From positions 1 through 5,049 of the forward strand of contig JAKSCZ010000265.1 in NCBI GenBank assembly GCA_022360335.1: a stretch of 5,049 nt of DNA, written 5' to 3'. Source of the stretch: Pseudomonadota bacterium. Lineage in GTDB: Bacteria > Pseudomonadota > Gammaproteobacteria > Steroidobacterales > Woeseiaceae. The position numbers and the translations under genes are program-made. Shown here piece after piece: positions 1 to 5,049 of this stretch (the stretch's first letter is position 1; each line of letters starts with the position of its first letter). Under the pieces are notes generated by a model. It was not told the DNA's origin, did not search any database, and saw only the letters and a program-made list of their open reading frames with translations.

Positions 1-43
1 CGAACGGCAGTTCGTCGCGGTCGACATCGGGCTGTTCGATCAT
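1..43 (-). CDS. 5' end of a leftward gene, product unknown (partial)
   Basis: Only the first 14 codons lie in the window, reading M-I-E-Q-P-D-V-D-R-D-E-L-P-F before the left edge. The case for a real start is the ribosome binding site. On the minus strand AAGGAG (plus 51-56) sits 7 bases before the ATG, with a second perfect AGGAGG (plus 60-65) just upstream. The acidic, polar N-terminus has no signal peptide or membrane segment, which suggests a cytoplasmic protein, but 14 residues are too few to assign a family. It is divergent from the phosphatase gene, and the 136-bp gap must hold both promoters. The function cannot be judged from this window. Confidence 0.5.
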   Translation of the reverse strand, partial: MIEQPDVDRDELPF

Positions 44-50
44 CGTCCTG

Positions 51-65
51 CTCCTTGTACCTCCT
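51..65 (-). promoter_or_regulatory. Ribosome binding site(s) of the leftward partial gene
   Basis: Read on the minus strand, the leader has AGGAGG (plus 60-65) followed by AAGGAG (plus 51-56), the latter 7 bases from the ATG at 43. Two near-consensus Shine-Dalgarno cores in tandem are the main evidence that a gene starts at 43 and runs off the left edge. Confidence 0.5.
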
Positions 66-179
66 CAGAGTATGCCCCTTATCGCGCCGGTCGTGAAATA
101 CGGCGAGGGCCGGCCGTGCCGGCTTGCCTGCGCGTGCGGACCACGGCAGGATTGGGTGCCCTGCCGACCGGGAACGACC

Positions 180-1574
180 ATGAAGCAGCGATCGGCCGTG
201 TTGGCCGCAATAGTGCTCCTCAGCCCGTCGTTCGCCGCGAAGGCTGACGACCGCAACGGGCTCGAGCGGCTCGTCGACAGGATTCCGCAACAGGAGCGAC
301 GCCGGGACTGGCTGTCCGGCGACGCCGGTGTCCTGAGCGGCGTCGCGAGCGCCGGCATCGTCGGCTGGGCGGTGGCTTCGGCCCGCGGCGAATCGCCCGT
401 CGGAGGCCTCGGCGGACAGGCCGGCAGCGAGGGCAGCGTCGTCGACTTCGGCGACGACCTGTACACGCTGATTCCGGCGACGGGCTACCTGACGGCTGCG
501 GCGGCGAGGGATTGGCGCGGCTTCGCCTACCTGAGTATCCACAACGCAGCGTCCTCGGCGGGCACCGCGATTCTGAAAGAAGCCGTGGGACAGCGGCGCC
601 CGGGCGACCAGAACGGCAGGTCGTTCCCCTCGGGACACACGAATACGGCCTTCGCGGGAGCCGCGTTCCTGCAGCAGCGTTACGGGCCGCGCTTCGGCGT
701 CCCGGCGTACGTCTCGGCATTGCTCGTCGGCTGGTCGCGGGTCTTCGGCAACAAGCACTACGTCAACGACGTCCTGGGCGGCGCGTCGATCGCCGTGTTC
801 AGCGCCTGGGCCCTGGTACCGCCTTACGACCCGGATCGCCTCCGTGCGTGGCGAGACCTCGGGCGCGAACGCAGGTTCCGCTACGAGTGGGAAGTGACGT
901 TCGACGACGTCGACCGGAACCTGCTGCAATCGCCGCGGGGCGCCGGTGACGCGTTCCGCTCGCCGCTCGACACCGATCTCAACGAGCCCTGGGCGAACTC
1001 CCGGGCCGTTTTCGAGTACCGACTCGACGGGCGGCGCACGCTGCATAGCCACTTTTCGCCCTGGGAAATCCGTTCCTTCGGCCGCTTCGCGCGGCCCGTG
1101 ACGTTTGCCGGCGAGCGCTTCCCGGCCGATACGGACTTGCGCGTCGCGCACCTGATGTGGAACTACGGAGTGCAATTCCGGCAAAAACTGGCAGCGACCG
1201 GGCGTTTCGAGGCATCCGTCGGCCTGGGCGCGGCGGGCCAGTATACCGAGGCGGACGTCTTCGTCGTCGACGATGCGCAGCCCGAGCGCCGCGGCCGGAG
1301 CGCCACGAGCGACGCCCACGGCTGGTACGGCGTCCTGCACGGCGAGCTTGCCGTGAAACTGTTCCGGACGCTGTGGCTGTCGGCGAGCATCGACGTCGGC
1401 CTGTCGGGCCGTAGCCACTTCGCCGACCGGCGCGCTGCGGTGGAGGCGCGGCTGAGCCCGAAGTGGGAGGTCGGCGCGGGCTGGCGCGTGTTCGAGACGG
1501 ACCTCGAAGACGGCGCCTTGCGCAACGACTTCAAGCGCAGCGGCTTTGCGCTGTCGCTCGCTTACTCGTTCTAG
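180..1574 (+). CDS. Secreted PAP2-family phosphatase fused to a C-terminal outer-membrane beta-barrel
   Basis: A 464-residue protein. Residues 1-22 form a signal peptide (basic MKQR, hydrophobic core, cut near AKA|DD). Residues about 45-215 form a PAP2 (type 2 phosphatidic acid phosphatase) domain with all three signature motifs: K133-x6-R140-P141, P-S-G-H at 150-153, and S-R187-x5-H193-x3-D197. H153 and H193 are the expected proton donor and nucleophile, so the enzyme should be active on a phosphomonoester or pyrophosphate, such as a lipid phosphate. From about 230 on, alternating amphipathic strands rich in aromatic and charged residues run to a terminal A-Y-S-F. A final phenylalanine is the usual beta-barrel assembly signal, so the C-terminal half probably sits in the outer membrane with the phosphatase in the periplasm. 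The ATG at 180 is chosen because it opens the signal peptide and has GGGA 6 bases upstream. The in-frame ATG at 72 would bury the signal. The substrate is unknown; lipid A, undecaprenyl pyrophosphate or a phospholipid are possible. Confidence 0.88.
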   Translation: MKQRSAVLAAIVLLSPSFAAKADDRNGLERLVDRIPQQERRRDWLSGDAGVLSGVASAGIVGWAVASARGESPVGGLGGQAGSEGSVVDFGDDLYTLIPATGYLTAAAARDWRGFAYLSIHNAASSAGTAILKEAVGQRRPGDQNGRSFPSGHTNTAFAGAAFLQQRYGPRFGVPAYVSALLVGWSRVFGNKHYVNDVLGGASIAVFSAWALVPPYDPDRLRAWRDLGRERRFRYEWEVTFDDVDRNLLQSPRGAGDAFRSPLDTDLNEPWANSRAVFEYRLDGRRTLHSHFSPWEIRSFGRFARPVTFAGERFPADTDLRVAHLMWNYGVQFRQKLAATGRFEASVGLGAAGQYTEADVFVVDDAQPERRGRSATSDAHGWYGVLHGELAVKLFRTLWLSASIDVGLSGRSHFADRRAAVEARLSPKWEVGAGWRVFETDLEDGALRNDFKRSGFALSLAYSF

Positions 1575-1599
1575 GGCCTGTTCACACTGTGGCGGTGCG
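1571..1599 (+). repeat. Left terminal inverted repeat of the MITE-like element
   Basis: Perfect 29-bp match to the reverse complement of 1813-1841, including the terminal CTAG. After one mismatch a further CCTG also matches. Its middle contains a small palindrome, CACA-C-TGTG (1583-1591), a plausible transposase contact site. The CTAG overlaps the TAG stop (1572-1574) of the phosphatase gene. Confidence 0.9.
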
Positions 1600-1604
1600 T
1601 CCTG

Positions 1605-1701
1605 CCGGAGGCCATTTTCTTGCCCGACCAGGCAGAAGAAGCGTCGTGTAGCACCGCTACACGAGCGCCTGATAACACCGTCGGCAGGAAAATGGCCCCG
1701 G
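1605..1701. repeat. Internal inverted repeat (left arm) of the element
   Basis: 1605-1624 (CCGG, a bulged A at 1609, then GGCCATTTTCTTGCC) pairs with 1683-1701 (GGCAGGAAAATGGCCCCGG). This is a 19-bp stem with one bulge and one T/G pair. It encloses the tight hairpin at 1644-1664. In RNA read from the plus strand the T/G position would be a permitted G-U pair. Confidence 0.75.
1644..1664. repeat. Tight 9-bp hairpin at the tip of the left arm
   Basis: TCGTGTAGC (1644-1652) and GCTACACGA (1656-1664) are perfectly complementary across a 3-base ACC loop. With a single bulged G, three more pairs (GCG 1641-1643 with CGC 1666-1668) extend it. It would fold in DNA or RNA on either strand. The following bases are not T-rich, so it is not a standard terminator. 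Confidence 0.8.
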
Positions 1702-1717
1702 CCCTGCGGGTTGCGCC

Positions 1718-1800
1718 TGAAAAAGCGCCGCTCTGCGTTGCTCGTCGTTCATTTGGATGCACCAAACTTCTCTCCTTGCGCCTTGATTGGCGCTTTTTCA
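1718..1800. repeat. Internal inverted repeat (right arm) of the element
   Basis: TGAAAAAGCGCC (1718-1729) and GGCGCTTTTTCA (1789-1800) form a perfect 12-bp inverted repeat. The 59-bp interior contains a smaller stem, TTTGG-ATGCA-CCAAA (1752-1766). The five A/T pairs next to a GC-rich segment resemble a bidirectional terminator stem, but the loop is much longer than usual. Confidence 0.75.
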
Positions 1801-1812
1801 ACCACAACAGGG

Positions 1813-1841
1813 CGCACCGCCACAGTGTGAACAGGCCCTAG
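1813..1841 (-). repeat. Right terminal inverted repeat of the MITE-like element
   Basis: Exact reverse complement of 1571-1599. Its outer CTAG (1838-1841) lies 5 bp from the TGA stop (1849-1847) of the leftward glycosyltransferase gene, so insertion did not change that protein. Confidence 0.9.
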
Positions 1842-1846
1842 CCCGT

Positions 1847-2941
1847 TCAGTCCGGATTCGGGACGAGTTCTTCGTAGAGGGCGATCGTCTTCTTTACCGT
1901 GTCCTGGTTCCGAAACGCCGTGCCGATGCGTCTGCGGGCCGCCCGGCCCATGCGCAGCCGCAGGTCGCGGTCCCGGTACAGCGTCTCGATCGCGTCCGCG
2001 ATCGCCCGTGCGTTCCGGGGCGGCACGACCAGTCCCGAGATGCCGTGTTCGACGAGTTCGGGGCTGCCGCCCGCATCGGTCACGATCGGGGGCACCTCGT
2101 AGGCCATCGTTTCGATGACCGAGCGCGGCAGGCCCTCGCGCCTGGTCGACGGCAGGCAGCACACGTCGCAGGCGGCGCCGACCTCGGGTGCGTTCGTGAC
2201 GAAGCCGATACGGTGGATGCGATCGCGCGCCGGGCTCCGCGCGATGCGCCGCGTCAGTTCTTTCGCCTCCATGTGGCCGATGAGTACGAGCCGGACGGGC
2301 AGGTCGGAGGGCAGCAGCTCGATCGCCTCGACGAGGTAGCCGATACCCTTGCGCGGCCGATAGTTGGCCGTGCAGCCGACGACGAACGCGTCCTCGGGGA
2401 TGCCGAACCCGGCCCGGTCGGCCGGCCCGGCCGCGTACCACGCCAACTCGTGCCCTTTGTGGATCGTGACGGGCCGCCCGGCCGGCATGCGCAGGAACGC
2501 CGGTTGCATCGACAGGAAATACCGCCGGATGGCTTCGCACACACAGACGATGCGGTCGATGCGCGGATTCAGGTAGCGGAGCCACGACACGGGATCCAGG
2601 AAGCTGACGGCTCCGACGATGCCGCGATACGCGACGATCCTGACCGGGAGCCCCTTGCACGCACGCAGCCCGTTGCTGATCGCGTTGTTGTTGAAGGTGT
2701 GCATGATGTGGTACCGCCCGCGCACCAGCTCCTCGCGCAGTGCGGCGATTCCCGCCGCGTCGAATTTTCGCCGCAGGCGGATATCGATCGTGGGCAGGCC
2801 CGCGTCGCGCAAGGTCTTGCGATTCGGGTGATTCCCGGGAACGACGACGGTGACGTCGATGCCGGCTTCGTGCATGCCGACGAGGGTCGCGACGGTCGGT
2901 CGGTCGGCGCTTTCCGTGACACAGAGGGAACGTATGGCCAT
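1847..2941 (-). CDS. GT4 family glycosyltransferase (GT-B fold)
   Basis: A 364-residue cytoplasmic protein, the usual length for GT4 retaining glycosyltransferases, which transfer a sugar from a nucleotide-sugar donor in LPS, O-antigen or exopolysaccharide assembly. The N-terminal Rossmann half (about 1-165) has the acceptor-side pattern I-M-H-T-F-N-N-N (78-86). The C-terminal half has a donor-phosphate loop N-Y-R-P-R-K-G (193-199) and the GT4 E-x7-E signature E269-GLPRSVI-E277. A G-G-S-P-E-L-V turn and a G-(I)-S-G-L-V-V-P-P segment, typical of the nucleotide pocket, follow it. The start is the first ATG (2941), which directly opens the first beta strand. A TTG at 3013 would add 24 residues rich in Pro, Ala and Arg that do not look like the family. 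Neither start has a good Shine-Dalgarno. No TM segment or signal is visible. The sugar and acceptor are unknown, and no other polysaccharide genes are visible nearby. It converges on the phosphatase-barrel gene. Confidence 0.87.
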   Translation of the reverse strand: MAIRSLCVTESADRPTVATLVGMHEAGIDVTVVVPGNHPNRKTLRDAGLPTIDIRLRRKFDAAGIAALREELVRGRYHIMHTFNNNAISNGLRACKGLPVRIVAYRGIVGAVSFLDPVSWLRYLNPRIDRIVCVCEAIRRYFLSMQPAFLRMPAGRPVTIHKGHELAWYAAGPADRAGFGIPEDAFVVGCTANYRPRKGIGYLVEAIELLPSDLPVRLVLIGHMEAKELTRRIARSPARDRIHRIGFVTNAPEVGAACDVCCLPSTRREGLPRSVIETMAYEVPPIVTDAGGSPELVEHGISGLVVPPRNARAIADAIETLYRDRDLRLRMGRAARRRIGTAFRNQDTVKKTIALYEELVPNPD

Positions 2942-3125
2942 AGGGGTAGCACGTGGAGCCCGACGCGGGGCGGCGCAGGGTATCTCGGGGATCGCCCGTA
3001 CAGTGTACTGCAAATGTGACTTTCGGGACCGAAGTATCGTCTAATTCAACGGTCGTTGCGGGCCGCAATTGTCGCCTCGACGAAGACTGTGAACGCGGGT
3101 ACCGGCTATGGGCGACGAGCGTCAG

Positions 3126-3314
3126 ATTCGACAGATCATGAATACCGGCATGGAGGACGCCGAATCGCCCTCGCGGATGAGGTCGGCCATCATCGGCAAG
3201 ATCGTCTACTGGCTGATCTTCCTCCGCCATAGAGAGGATGCAGCAACTCGCCGCCGAAACCTATGGCGATGCGCTGACGAATGGATAGAATCGGTACTAT
3301 CGAGGGTGCCTGGC
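3126..3314 (+). pseudogene. Possible remnant of an MscS-type 'conserved TM helix' protein gene
   Basis: In one plus frame, 3126-3224 encodes ...GMEDAESPS.. followed by the hydrophobic helix A-I-I-G-K-I-V-Y-W-L-I-F-L. Residues of the same frame at 3279-3314 read E-W-I-E-S-V-L-S-R-V-P-G. From memory, this order and spacing (a 'GKIVYWL' helix, a linker, then an amphipathic helix ending near Pro-Gly) resembles the conserved TM-helix repeat of mechanosensitive-channel-like proteins. Between the two parts the frame turns charged (RHREDAATRRRN). Another frame there reads A-A-E-T-Y-G-D-A-L-T-N, closer to the expected linker, as if compensating frameshifts had occurred. There is a stop upstream at 3090 and no credible start, so it would be a fragment. 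It could be chance similarity. Confidence 0.3.
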
Positions 3315-3338
3315 CAGCTTTTCATCAATTTATCAAAG

Positions 3339-3344
3339 AGGGAG
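3339..3344 (+). promoter_or_regulatory. Ribosome binding site of the YegP-like gene
   Basis: AGGGAG ends 9 bases before the ATG at 3354, inside an A-rich leader. It decides the start: the same frame is open back to 3093 with an ATG at 3108, but that ATG lacks a comparable site and would add 82 residues foreign to the family. Confidence 0.7.
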
Positions 3345-3353
3345 AAACAACCA

Positions 3354-3686
3354 ATGGCAGGAAAATTCGAAGTCTACAAAGATAAGGCCGGCGAGTTCCG
3401 CTTTCGCCTGAAAGCGGCGAACGGCCAGAACATCCTGGGCAGCGAGGGCTACAGTTCGAGATCGGGCTGCATGAACGGCATCGAATCGGTCAGGAAGAAC
3501 TCGCAGAATCCCGATCGTTTCCAGAAGAACGAGACGGCGTCCGGCAAGTTCACGTTCCGCCTGTGCGCGTCCAACGGCCAGTGCATCGGCACGAGCCAGA
3601 CCTACGATTCGGCGTCGGGTTGCAGCAACGGCATCAGGAGTGTCGCCGAGAATGCGCCGGGCGCAGGAGTCGACGACCAGACCTAG
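3354..3686 (+). CDS. YegP/DUF1508 family tandem-repeat small protein
   Basis: A 110-residue soluble protein, the same length as E. coli YegP. It consists of two DUF1508 units: about 1-50 (F-E-V-Y-K-D-K-A-G-E-F-R-F-R-L-K-A-A-N-G then G-Y-S-S-R-S-G ... N-G-I-E-S-V) and about 54-102 (G-K-F-T-F-R-L ... S-N-G-Q ... T-Y-D-S-A-S-G ... N-G-I-R-S-V). Each unit should give a three-stranded sheet followed by a helix. The molecular function of the family is not established; members are small, cytoplasmic and often stress- or stationary-phase-associated, so no reaction is claimed. Four cysteines (39, 71, 77, 90) sit at related places in the two repeats. The tail (GAGVDDQT) is a flexible acidic end. The gene appears to be a single transcription unit with its own leader and downstream hairpins. 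Confidence 0.9.
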   Translation: MAGKFEVYKDKAGEFRFRLKAANGQNILGSEGYSSRSGCMNGIESVRKNSQNPDRFQKNETASGKFTFRLCASNGQCIGTSQTYDSASGCSNGIRSVAENAPGAGVDDQT

Positions 3687-3701
3687 TACCTCCGACGGCC
3701 C

Positions 3702-3733
3702 GCGGCGGATCCGCAGACGCCCGGATTCGCCGC
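3702..3733. repeat. 12-bp hairpin just after the YegP-like gene
   Basis: GCGGCGGATCCG (3702-3713) pairs with CGGATTCGCCGC (3722-3733) across an 8-base loop, with one G/T position. It starts 16 bases after the stop codon. No T-run follows, so it is more likely a 3'-end stabilising or accessory hairpin than an intrinsic terminator by itself. Confidence 0.55.
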
Positions 3734-3755
3734 CGGTCCGGGTAGTCCCCCCTTC

Positions 3756-3789
3756 GCGCCTGCCGCGGGGTCCGCAGCGCCGCTTTTTT
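3756..3789 (+). terminator. Probable intrinsic terminator of the YegP-like gene
   Basis: GCGCCTGC (3756-3763) pairs with GCAGCGC (3774-3780) with one bulged C. A weaker inner pairing is possible. Three bases after the stem come six Ts (3784-3789), a classical Rho-independent layout, although the stem is imperfect. It lies between the YegP-like gene and the carrier gene, so the two are probably transcribed separately. Confidence 0.55.
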
Positions 3790-3849
3790 GCGTGCCCGTC
3801 TGCGGTCGGCTAGTCTGGACGGCAATCACCGCTGCCAGGCCCGACAACA

Positions 3850-5049
3850 ATGACGAAGCGCGACTGGTCGATCGATTCTCTCGTACTGATTTTCTCCTTC
3901 GTCGTCCTGGCACAGCTGCTGACCTACGCCATTCCGCACGGCCAGTTCGAGCGCGCGGCGTCGCCGGATCATCCCGATCGCATGATCGTCGTCGCGGGTA
4001 CCTACGACGAGCTGTCCGGAGACGATAGCGTCACGCTGGCGCCGTGGCATTTCCTGCTGGCGATCTCCGAAGGACTCGAGTCGGCGCAGGGCATCATCTT
4101 CCTGATCTTCCTCGTCGGCGGCGTGATCGCCGTGCTGCGCAGGACCGGCGCCATCGATGCGGCATTGCACGGCGCCGTCGAGCGACTCGGCAAGAGTCCG
4201 TGGCTCCTGATCGGCGGCTGTCTCGTGCTGTTCAGCGTCGGTTCCTTCACCATCGGCATGGGCGAGGAGTACGTGCCGCTCGTGCCGATCATCGTGACGA
4301 TGAGCCTGGCGATGCGCATGGACGCAGTCGTCGCGATGGGCATGGTCTGGATACCCTACGGCATCGGCTGGGCCTGTGCGGGCATCAACCCGTTCGGCGT
4401 TCTGATCGCGCAGGACATCGCCAACGTGCCGCTGACGTCGGGCTGGTCGCTGCGGCTGATCATGATGGCGGGCTTCATCGCCATCGCATTCCATCATATC
4501 TGGCGTTACGCGAAGCGCGTGCAGGCGGACCCGGAGAGCAGCCTCGTGGCCCACGTCGACTACGGCACCGGGTTCGATTCTCCGGATGATATCGAGATGA
4601 CGCCACGGCGCATTGCCATTCTCGCCGTCTTCGTTCTGGGCCTCGCGGGCTTCGTGTACGGCGTATCGGAGCTGCACTGGTATATCGCCGAGCTCAATGC
4701 CGTGTTCCTGGGTATCGGGCTGGTCGCGGCGGTCATTGCGCGTATCCCGGCCGGCGAAACGAGCCGGACCTTTCTCGAGGGCGCTGCGGCCATGACGCCG
4801 GCCGCGCTGATCGTCGGCTTCGCACGCACGATCGAGGTCGTCATGACCGACGGGCAGATCATCGATACCGTCGTCCATTCGATCGCCGGCCTGCTCGAAG
4901 GCCTGCCGGCCGAAGCGTCCGCGCTCGGCATGCTCGTCGTCCAGACGGTGTGCAATTTCTTCATCCCGTCGGGCAGCGGCCAGGCGTTCGTGACGATGCC
5001 GCTCATGTCGCCTCTCGCCACGCTGACCGGCGTGCCGCAGCAGACGGCC
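3850..5049 (+). CDS. YfcC/DcuC-type inner-membrane carrier (partial, 3' end outside window)
   Basis: The frame is open from the ATG at 3850 through the last base, giving 400 complete codons and no stop. Full-length YfcC proteins are about 460-510 residues, so the last membrane segments are missing. Helices are evident at about 11-29, 81-96, 118-135, 141-157, 160-180, 201-217, 255-271, 281-298, 314-332 and 355-372. Family-like blocks are G-M-G-E-E-Y-V-P-L-V-P-I (136-147), the I-N-P-F-G block (179-183), and the re-entrant C-N-F-F-I-P-S-G-S-G-Q-A motif (368-379) followed by T-M-P-L-M-S-P-L-A. These place it in the YfcC (C4-dicarboxylate carrier-like, ion transporter) superfamily. The substrate is uncertain: dicarboxylates, amino acids and peptides have been proposed for relatives. 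A stop at 3811 and no other ATG upstream in frame fix the start, but the Shine-Dalgarno is poor (AGG at 3837-3839). Confidence 0.9.
   Translation, partial: MTKRDWSIDSLVLIFSFVVLAQLLTYAIPHGQFERAASPDHPDRMIVVAGTYDELSGDDSVTLAPWHFLLAISEGLESAQGIIFLIFLVGGVIAVLRRTGAIDAALHGAVERLGKSPWLLIGGCLVLFSVGSFTIGMGEEYVPLVPIIVTMSLAMRMDAVVAMGMVWIPYGIGWACAGINPFGVLIAQDIANVPLTSGWSLRLIMMAGFIAIAFHHIWRYAKRVQADPESSLVAHVDYGTGFDSPDDIEMTPRRIAILAVFVLGLAGFVYGVSELHWYIAELNAVFLGIGLVAAVIARIPAGETSRTFLEGAAAMTPAALIVGFARTIEVVMTDGQIIDTVVHSIAGLLEGLPAEASALGMLVVQTVCNFFIPSGSGQAFVTMPLMSPLATLTGVPQQTA

Larger units (their letters stand above)
1571..1841. mobile_element. MITE-like non-autonomous element with 29-bp perfect terminal inverted repeats
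   Basis: The ends 1571-1599 and 1813-1841 are perfect 29-bp inverted repeats (CTAGGGCCTGTTCACACTGT... continuing to GGTGCG). The outermost CTAG at both ends is a palindrome, so it is most simply a 4-bp target duplication around a 263-bp core (1575-1837) with 25-bp terminal repeats. There is no transposase; the short open frames inside are not convincing. Size, perfect ends and structured interior fit a MITE moved in trans by a resident transposase. A CTAG-type target is known for groups of the IS5 family, so I infer an IS5-like helper. The element lies exactly between two convergent genes and could serve as a transcription barrier for both. It might instead be a structured repeat or RNA element of another kind. 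Copy number elsewhere in the genome would settle this. Confidence 0.8.
2942..3353. other. Divergent intergenic region between the glycosyltransferase and YegP-like genes
   Basis: These 412 bp hold no intact gene that I can support. The part next to the glycosyltransferase (2942-3107) should contain its leader and promoter; it includes the short palindrome GTACA-G-TGTAC at 2998-3008. The middle (about 3126-3314) reads like the damaged remnant of a membrane-protein gene, annotated separately. The last 70 bases are clearly more AT-rich and form the leader of the YegP-like gene. I could not pick a convincing sigma-70 promoter on either strand. Confidence 0.5.

Noticed and set aside
72..179. Upstream ATG at 72 as the start of the phosphatase gene
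   Set aside because: It lacks a ribosome binding site, and the added 36 residues would place the signal peptide in the middle of the chain.
1546..1841. Short open frames on both strands within the MITE-like element
   Set aside because: They reuse the terminal repeats as coding sequence, have no motif or ribosome binding site, and are too short for a transposase.
2998..3008. Palindrome GTACA-G-TGTAC upstream of the glycosyltransferase gene as an operator
   Set aside because: The arms are only 5 bp, it cannot be tied to any known regulator here, and it could occur by chance.
2942..3013. TTG at 3013 as the glycosyltransferase start
   Set aside because: It is a rare start codon with no clear ribosome binding site, and the extra 24 residues do not resemble a GT-B N-terminus.
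1749..3230. A 493-codon minus-strand open frame and a 410-codon plus-strand frame (1787-3019) over the glycosyltransferase gene
   Set aside because: Both overlap the GT4 gene in other frames. They are rich in Arg, Pro and His with no recognisable motif, as expected of shadow frames in high-GC DNA.
3274..3300. Possible sigma-70 promoter for the YegP-like gene (CTGACG with TACTAT, or TAGAAT at 3286-3291)
   Set aside because: Spacing is 15 bp for the first pair, and the second lacks a matching -35 box; the fit is too weak to annotate.
3788..3816. Possible promoter for the carrier gene (TTGCGT, 17 bp, TAGTCT)
   Set aside because: Only about three of six bases match in each box, and it overlaps the terminator T-run.
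3826..4878. A 350-codon minus-strand open frame opposite the carrier gene
   Set aside because: Its product is an Asp/His/Arg-rich low-complexity sequence, while the plus strand encodes a clear YfcC-type carrier with helices and family motifs.

Overview
The window has the compact, high-GC, strongly GC3-biased coding typical of a Proteobacterium. An outer-membrane barrel ending in phenylalanine and lipid/LPS-type envelope genes point to a Gram-negative, probably gammaproteobacterial, chromosome. That placement is an inference; no rRNA or marker gene is present. I see no tRNA, CRISPR array, phage gene or complete transposase, and no clear new multi-gene system.

Layout from left to right. (1) The first 14 codons of a leftward gene (1-43), with a strong Shine-Dalgarno, divergent from (2) a rightward gene (180-1574). 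Its product is a secreted PAP2-type phosphatase fused to a C-terminal outer-membrane beta-barrel. (3) A 271-bp MITE-like element (1571-1841) with perfect 29-bp terminal inverted repeats, including a CTAG at each end, and several nested internal inverted repeats. (4) A leftward GT4 family glycosyltransferase gene (1847-2941). (5) A divergent intergenic stretch (2942-3353) that holds what looks like the frame-damaged remnant of a membrane-protein gene. (6) A small YegP/DUF1508 tandem-repeat protein gene (3354-3686) with a good ribosome binding site, followed by two hairpins, the second with a T-run. (7) The first 400 codons of a rightward YfcC/DcuC-type membrane carrier gene (3850 to the window end).

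The genes do not form an obvious operon: transcription changes direction several times, and each gene has its own flanking space. The phosphatase-barrel and the glycosyltransferase are convergent and both fit cell-envelope lipid or polysaccharide work, but a functional link is only suggested by adjacency. The most notable structure is the small mobile-like element. Without it, the stop codons of the two convergent genes would lie only 5 bp apart. It landed on the CTAG that contains the phosphatase stop codon, so neither protein was changed.
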